NCBI GenBank assembly: GCA_021780625.1
Contig: JAJXYI010000205.1
Location: forward strand, 1-8,730
DNA from: a bacterium
GTDB lineage: Bacteria > Verrucomicrobiota > Verrucomicrobiae > Opitutales > Opitutaceae
DNA: 8,730 nt
Direction of reading: 5' to 3'
The notes beneath the pieces are model-generated. The model was not told where the DNA came from. It made no database searches and saw only the letters and a program-made list of their open reading frames with translations. Of the stretch, positions 6,199-8,730 are shown in pieces (within the stretch, counting starts at the first letter, position 1; each line of letters opens with the position of its first letter). The position numbers and the translations under genes were made by a program.

Positions 6199-8574
6199 TC
6201 AAGGATTGGCCAACTTCAGAATCGCTTCGAGGGCCTCCTCCGAGAACTGGCCTTGAGATAACGGTACGAGTTTGCACAACGGCATCTCTTCGATGAACCG
6301 GCGTCTGACCGCGAGCGTGTGTTCCTGCGCCGCAAAGGCAGCCGGCGTCAGGGTCGCCTTCTCTGTCTCGAGCTTGGCCTGCGCGTCGGCGACGCTCTTC
6401 AAGAACATCTGATAGATGGCATGCGTCCGTGGATTCCCCGCCAGGGCTCCCACCGACGAGTAGCGGGTCAACAGCGGATATCGCGGCGGCGTGCCCTTTA
6501 CATTCACCGCGAGTCGCAGCGGCAGGTCGCGCGAAGAACCCCCAACCAGAATCTCGTAGCGTCCCGAATCGACGACCCAGGCGTGTACGGCCGCGTCGTA
6601 CCGGGCGAAATCCCGGGACGTAAGATTGAAATCCACCGTCGCAGACTTTCCCGGCGCAAGCGTCACCTTGGCGAAATGTCGCAGCGCCTTTATCGGACGA
6701 AGCACCGGACTGTCGGGTTCACTCACATAAAGTTCCACGACCTCGGCTCCGGCGCGAGCGCCCACATTGCGAACCGTCACATGCACGGTTGTGCCCTGCT
6801 TGGCGGTCAGGTCGGTCGCGTCAGCCTTGATGGAGGCATATGCGAAGCGGGTGTAGCTGAGTCCGAAACCGAACGGAAACAGGGGTTGAAGCTTGCGCGC
6901 GTCGTAGGATCGATAGCCGACGAACAAACCCTCTCCGTACAGGACACGCCGACCGCGGGCGGGAAAATTCGGGAAGGTGGGCGTGTCCTCAATCCGCTCT
7001 GGGAAAGTCTCGGCGAGCTTGCCCGACGGATTCACCCGCCCCGTAAGCACGTCGGCAAGTGCGCCGCCGACCGCTTCTCCTCCGAGGTAAGCCTCGAGCA
7101 CGGCCTTGACGTGAGGGAGCCAGGGCATGGCGATCGGAGCGCCATTCATAAGCACGACCGTTGTATTCTTCTGAACCGCCGCTACCGCGGCAACGAGCGC
7201 GTTCTGGCCTCCCGGCAGCTCGATACTCGTCTGATCGAGGCCCTCCGACTCCGAACCGTCCGGACGTCCCACGAACACGATCACTTGATCCGCTCGACGA
7301 GCCGCGTCGCGCGCGGCCGCAATCGTCGCCGCGCTCGTTCTGCCCTCGACATCATAACCAGGCGCAAAGCTCAGATCCACGGAACCCCCCAGGAGAGTCG
7401 AAAGCTCTCGGTAAGGGGAATCGATCTTCTGCGGGGTGACGTGGGAACTTCCGTCGCCTTCGAAATGGGGCGATTTCGCAAGACACCCGACGATCGCGAT
7501 GCGGCGTACGCGCCCCGCATCGATCGGGAGCAAACCGTCGTTCTTGAGCAACACCATCGACTCCGCCTCGGCTCGCCTCGCCAGGGCATGATGCGCGGCC
7601 TTGTCGTAGGACGCACCGGGGCGCTCGTCGGCTTGGGCTTTCAGCACCACGCTCAACACATCCTCGACGCTCGCGTCCAATTGGGCCACCGGAAGCCGCC
7701 CCTCGATCACCGCGGCGACGATCCGGCGATCGTTCATTCCGCCCGATCCCGGCATCTCGAGGTTTAGCCCCGCACGCAGGCCCGCAACCCGGTCGTCCAC
7801 CGCGCCCCAATCGGACACCACCGTGCCTCGAAAACCCCAGTCCTTTCGGAGGACGTCGGTGAGCAAGGCCTCGTCCTGCGACATGTAGACGCCGTTCACC
7901 TTGTTGTACGAACACATCACTGTCCATGGCTTCGCGGCCTTGACCGCGATCTCAAACGGCCGGAGGTAGATCTCATGCAGCGCCTGTTCGCCAACGACCG
8001 AGTCGGAGACCATGCGATTGAGCTCCTGATTGTTGGCCACAAAATGCTTCAGCGAAGCGCCCACGCCCTGGCTTTGCACGCCTTCGATCCACGCCGCGGC
8101 GAGGTGGCCGGCAAGCACGGGATCCTCGGAGAAATACTCGAAATTACGCCCGCCCAAGGGCGACCGTTTGATATTCGTGCCCGGACCGAGCAGGATTTGC
8201 ACGCCTTCCGACTGGGCCTCCTGGCCGAGGGCAACGCCAACCTGTCGCACAAGGTTCACGTCCCAGGACGAGGCAAGGGCCACGGGCGTTGGAAAACAGG
8301 TCGCCGGAATAACGTCGTACGGGTTGCTTGGGGTAGCCCCCGGAGCAGGCCTTCGCACGCCATAAGGACCGTCGCTCATGACGATAGACGGAATCCCTAG
8401 GCGCTCGATCGGCTTGGTGCGGACAAAATCGAGACCGGAGCACAAGGAAGCCTTTTCCTGAAGCGTCATCCGCGCGACCAACGCCTTGGCCTCGGCCCGG
8501 AAGTCGGGCGTGGCCGCGGTCGCAACGCACGCAAGAAGGTTGGCGGCAATTACGGTGGAAAGGAGTAATCTCAT
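6199..8574 (-). CDS. Exported GH3 family glycosidase (beta-glucosidase/beta-xylosidase type) with Fn3-like domain and helical tail
   Basis: A 791-residue enzyme from the ATG at 8574, which begins a signal peptide (1-21, ending LLACVATAA). An upstream in-frame ATG at the window edge would add 52 non-conserved residues and bury that peptide. The N-terminal barrel (~28-315) carries MSDGP (66-70), GRNFEYFSEDP (142-152), KHFVANNQE (174-183) and the nucleophile D255 in VVSDWGA. The second alpha/beta domain (~335-560) carries AESMVLLKNDG (337-347) and the probable acid/base E444 in SESEGLD, followed by IELPGGQ. FPFGFGLSYT (566-574) leads into a fibronectin-III-like domain (~585-690). There is no PA14 insert. 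Residues ~700-791 form a helical tail ending LSQGQFSEEALEAILKL. GH3 enzymes retain configuration and remove terminal beta-glucosyl, xylosyl or arabinosyl units; which applies is not readable. The RhaT-like permease follows 88 bp downstream. Confidence 0.94.
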   Translation of the reverse strand: MRLLLSTVIAANLLACVATAATPDFRAEAKALVARMTLQEKASLCSGLDFVRTKPIERLGIPSIVMSDGPYGVRRPAPGATPSNPYDVIPATCFPTPVALASSWDVNLVRQVGVALGQEAQSEGVQILLGPGTNIKRSPLGGRNFEYFSEDPVLAGHLAAAWIEGVQSQGVGASLKHFVANNQELNRMVSDSVVGEQALHEIYLRPFEIAVKAAKPWTVMCSYNKVNGVYMSQDEALLTDVLRKDWGFRGTVVSDWGAVDDRVAGLRAGLNLEMPGSGGMNDRRIVAAVIEGRLPVAQLDASVEDVLSVVLKAQADERPGASYDKAAHHALARRAEAESMVLLKNDGLLPIDAGRVRRIAIVGCLAKSPHFEGDGSSHVTPQKIDSPYRELSTLLGGSVDLSFAPGYDVEGRTSAATIAAARDAARRADQVIVFVGRPDGSESEGLDQTSIELPGGQNALVAAVAAVQKNTTVVLMNGAPIAMPWLPHVKAVLEAYLGGEAVGGALADVLTGRVNPSGKLAETFPERIEDTPTFPNFPARGRRVLYGEGLFVGYRSYDARKLQPLFPFGFGLSYTRFAYASIKADATDLTAKQGTTVHVTVRNVGARAGAEVVELYVSEPDSPVLRPIKALRHFAKVTLAPGKSATVDFNLTSRDFARYDAAVHAWVVDSGRYEILVGGSSRDLPLRLAVNVKGTPPRYPLLTRYSSVGALAGNPRTHAIYQMFLKSVADAQAKLETEKATLTPAAFAAQEHTLAVRRRFIEEMPLCKLVPLSQGQFSEEALEAILKLANP

Positions 8575-8595
8575 GGGGTTTCTTTGATTTCTTGG

Positions 8596-8636
8596 GCGAC
8601 GCAAACGCGCCGCCGTTCGGAGAGCGATTGCGTCGC
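8596..8636 (-). repeat. 9-bp perfect inverted repeat in the GH3 leader
   Basis: GCGACGCAA at 8596-8604 is the exact reverse complement of TTGCGTCGC at 8628-8636, with 23 bp between. In GH3 mRNA this would form a nine-pair stem with a GC-rich loop, ending 21 nt before the start codon. Alternatively the arms are half-sites of one regulator. No T-run follows, so it is not an intrinsic terminator. Confidence 0.5.
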
Positions 8637-8682
8637 TGGAGTACTCTGACGAGCAAGCGGTCGCGCTGCCCAGAAAGGCGAC

Positions 8683-8698
8683 TGATGAAATTCCATCA
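8683..8698. promoter_or_regulatory. 16-bp near-palindrome upstream of GH3, candidate operator
   Basis: TGATGAAATTCCATCA is symmetric at all but one pair: arms TGATG and CATCA around an AATT core, with one A/C mismatch. It is centred ~116 bp upstream of the GH3 start codon, where an operator or activator site is plausible. The size and AT core fit dimeric sugar-responsive regulators in general, but no family can be assigned and no regulator gene is in the window. Confidence 0.3.
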
Positions 8699-8730
8699 CC
8701 TGCGGTTCGCCGGCACGAAGGCAGTCTCAC

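Noticed and set aside
6319..7767. 482-codon open frame on the plus strand
   Set aside because: It is antisense to GH3; the composition is Arg/His-rich and no motif is present.
8575..8730. Upstream start for GH3 at the window edge
   Set aside because: The extra 52 residues are not conserved-looking and would place the signal peptide in the interior of the protein.
1..8730. CRISPR array, tRNA/rRNA, insertion sequence, toxin-antitoxin or defence system
   Set aside because: No regularly spaced repeats, cloverleaf-forming sequence, transposase motif or defence-type domain was seen on either strand.

Overview
The window is GC-rich (strong G/C at third codon positions, long antisense shadow frames) and gene-dense. 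It looks like chromosomal DNA of a Gram-negative, saprophytic bacterium. The mix of genes (a YccS-like FUSC membrane protein, exported GH43 and GH3 glycosidases, a RhaT-type sugar permease) and the mostly weak Shine-Dalgarno sites fit Verrucomicrobiota, perhaps Opitutaceae. That placement is inferred from gene content; there is no rRNA or other marker here.

Layout, left to right. (1) Positions 2-424, + strand: the C-terminal end of a FUSC/YccS-type membrane protein, running in from outside the window. (2) 437-1765, - strand: an NAPE-PLD/UlaG-like metallo-beta-lactamase-fold hydrolase with an unusual C-terminal tail. It is divergent from (3) 1847-2461, + strand, a TetR-family repressor. The 81 bp between them is AT-rich and holds overlapping promoter-like elements. 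(4) 2462-2707: a gene-free stretch with one small palindrome. (5) 2708-4129, + strand: an exported GH43 glycosidase with a C-terminal discoidin/CBM32-like domain. (6) 4141-4284, + strand: the start-less remnant of a small YozG/HTH_26-type regulator. (7) 4338-4910, + strand: an ADP-ribose-pyrophosphatase-like Nudix hydrolase. (8) 4932-6110, - strand: a RhaT-family L-rhamnose/proton symporter. (9) 6199-8574, - strand: an exported GH3 glycosidase with a fibronectin-III-like domain and a helical tail. (10) 8575-8730: the GH3 leader and promoter region, with a perfect 9-bp inverted repeat and a 16-bp near-palindrome.

Two functional blocks stand out. Genes 2 and 3 form a classic divergent regulator/target pair. 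The right two-thirds reads as a small plant-glycan utilisation locus: GH43 and GH3 would release sugars from a heteropolysaccharide or glycoside outside the cytoplasm, and the RhaT-like permease, probably cotranscribed with GH3, would import the product. No catabolic enzymes for the imported sugar and no sugar-responsive regulator are present, so the substrate stays open. I found no CRISPR array, tRNA, rRNA, insertion sequence or recognisable defence system. The least ordinary features are the decayed HTH gene, the structured GH3 leader, the matched signal peptides of the two glycosidases, and the tail of the metallo-hydrolase.
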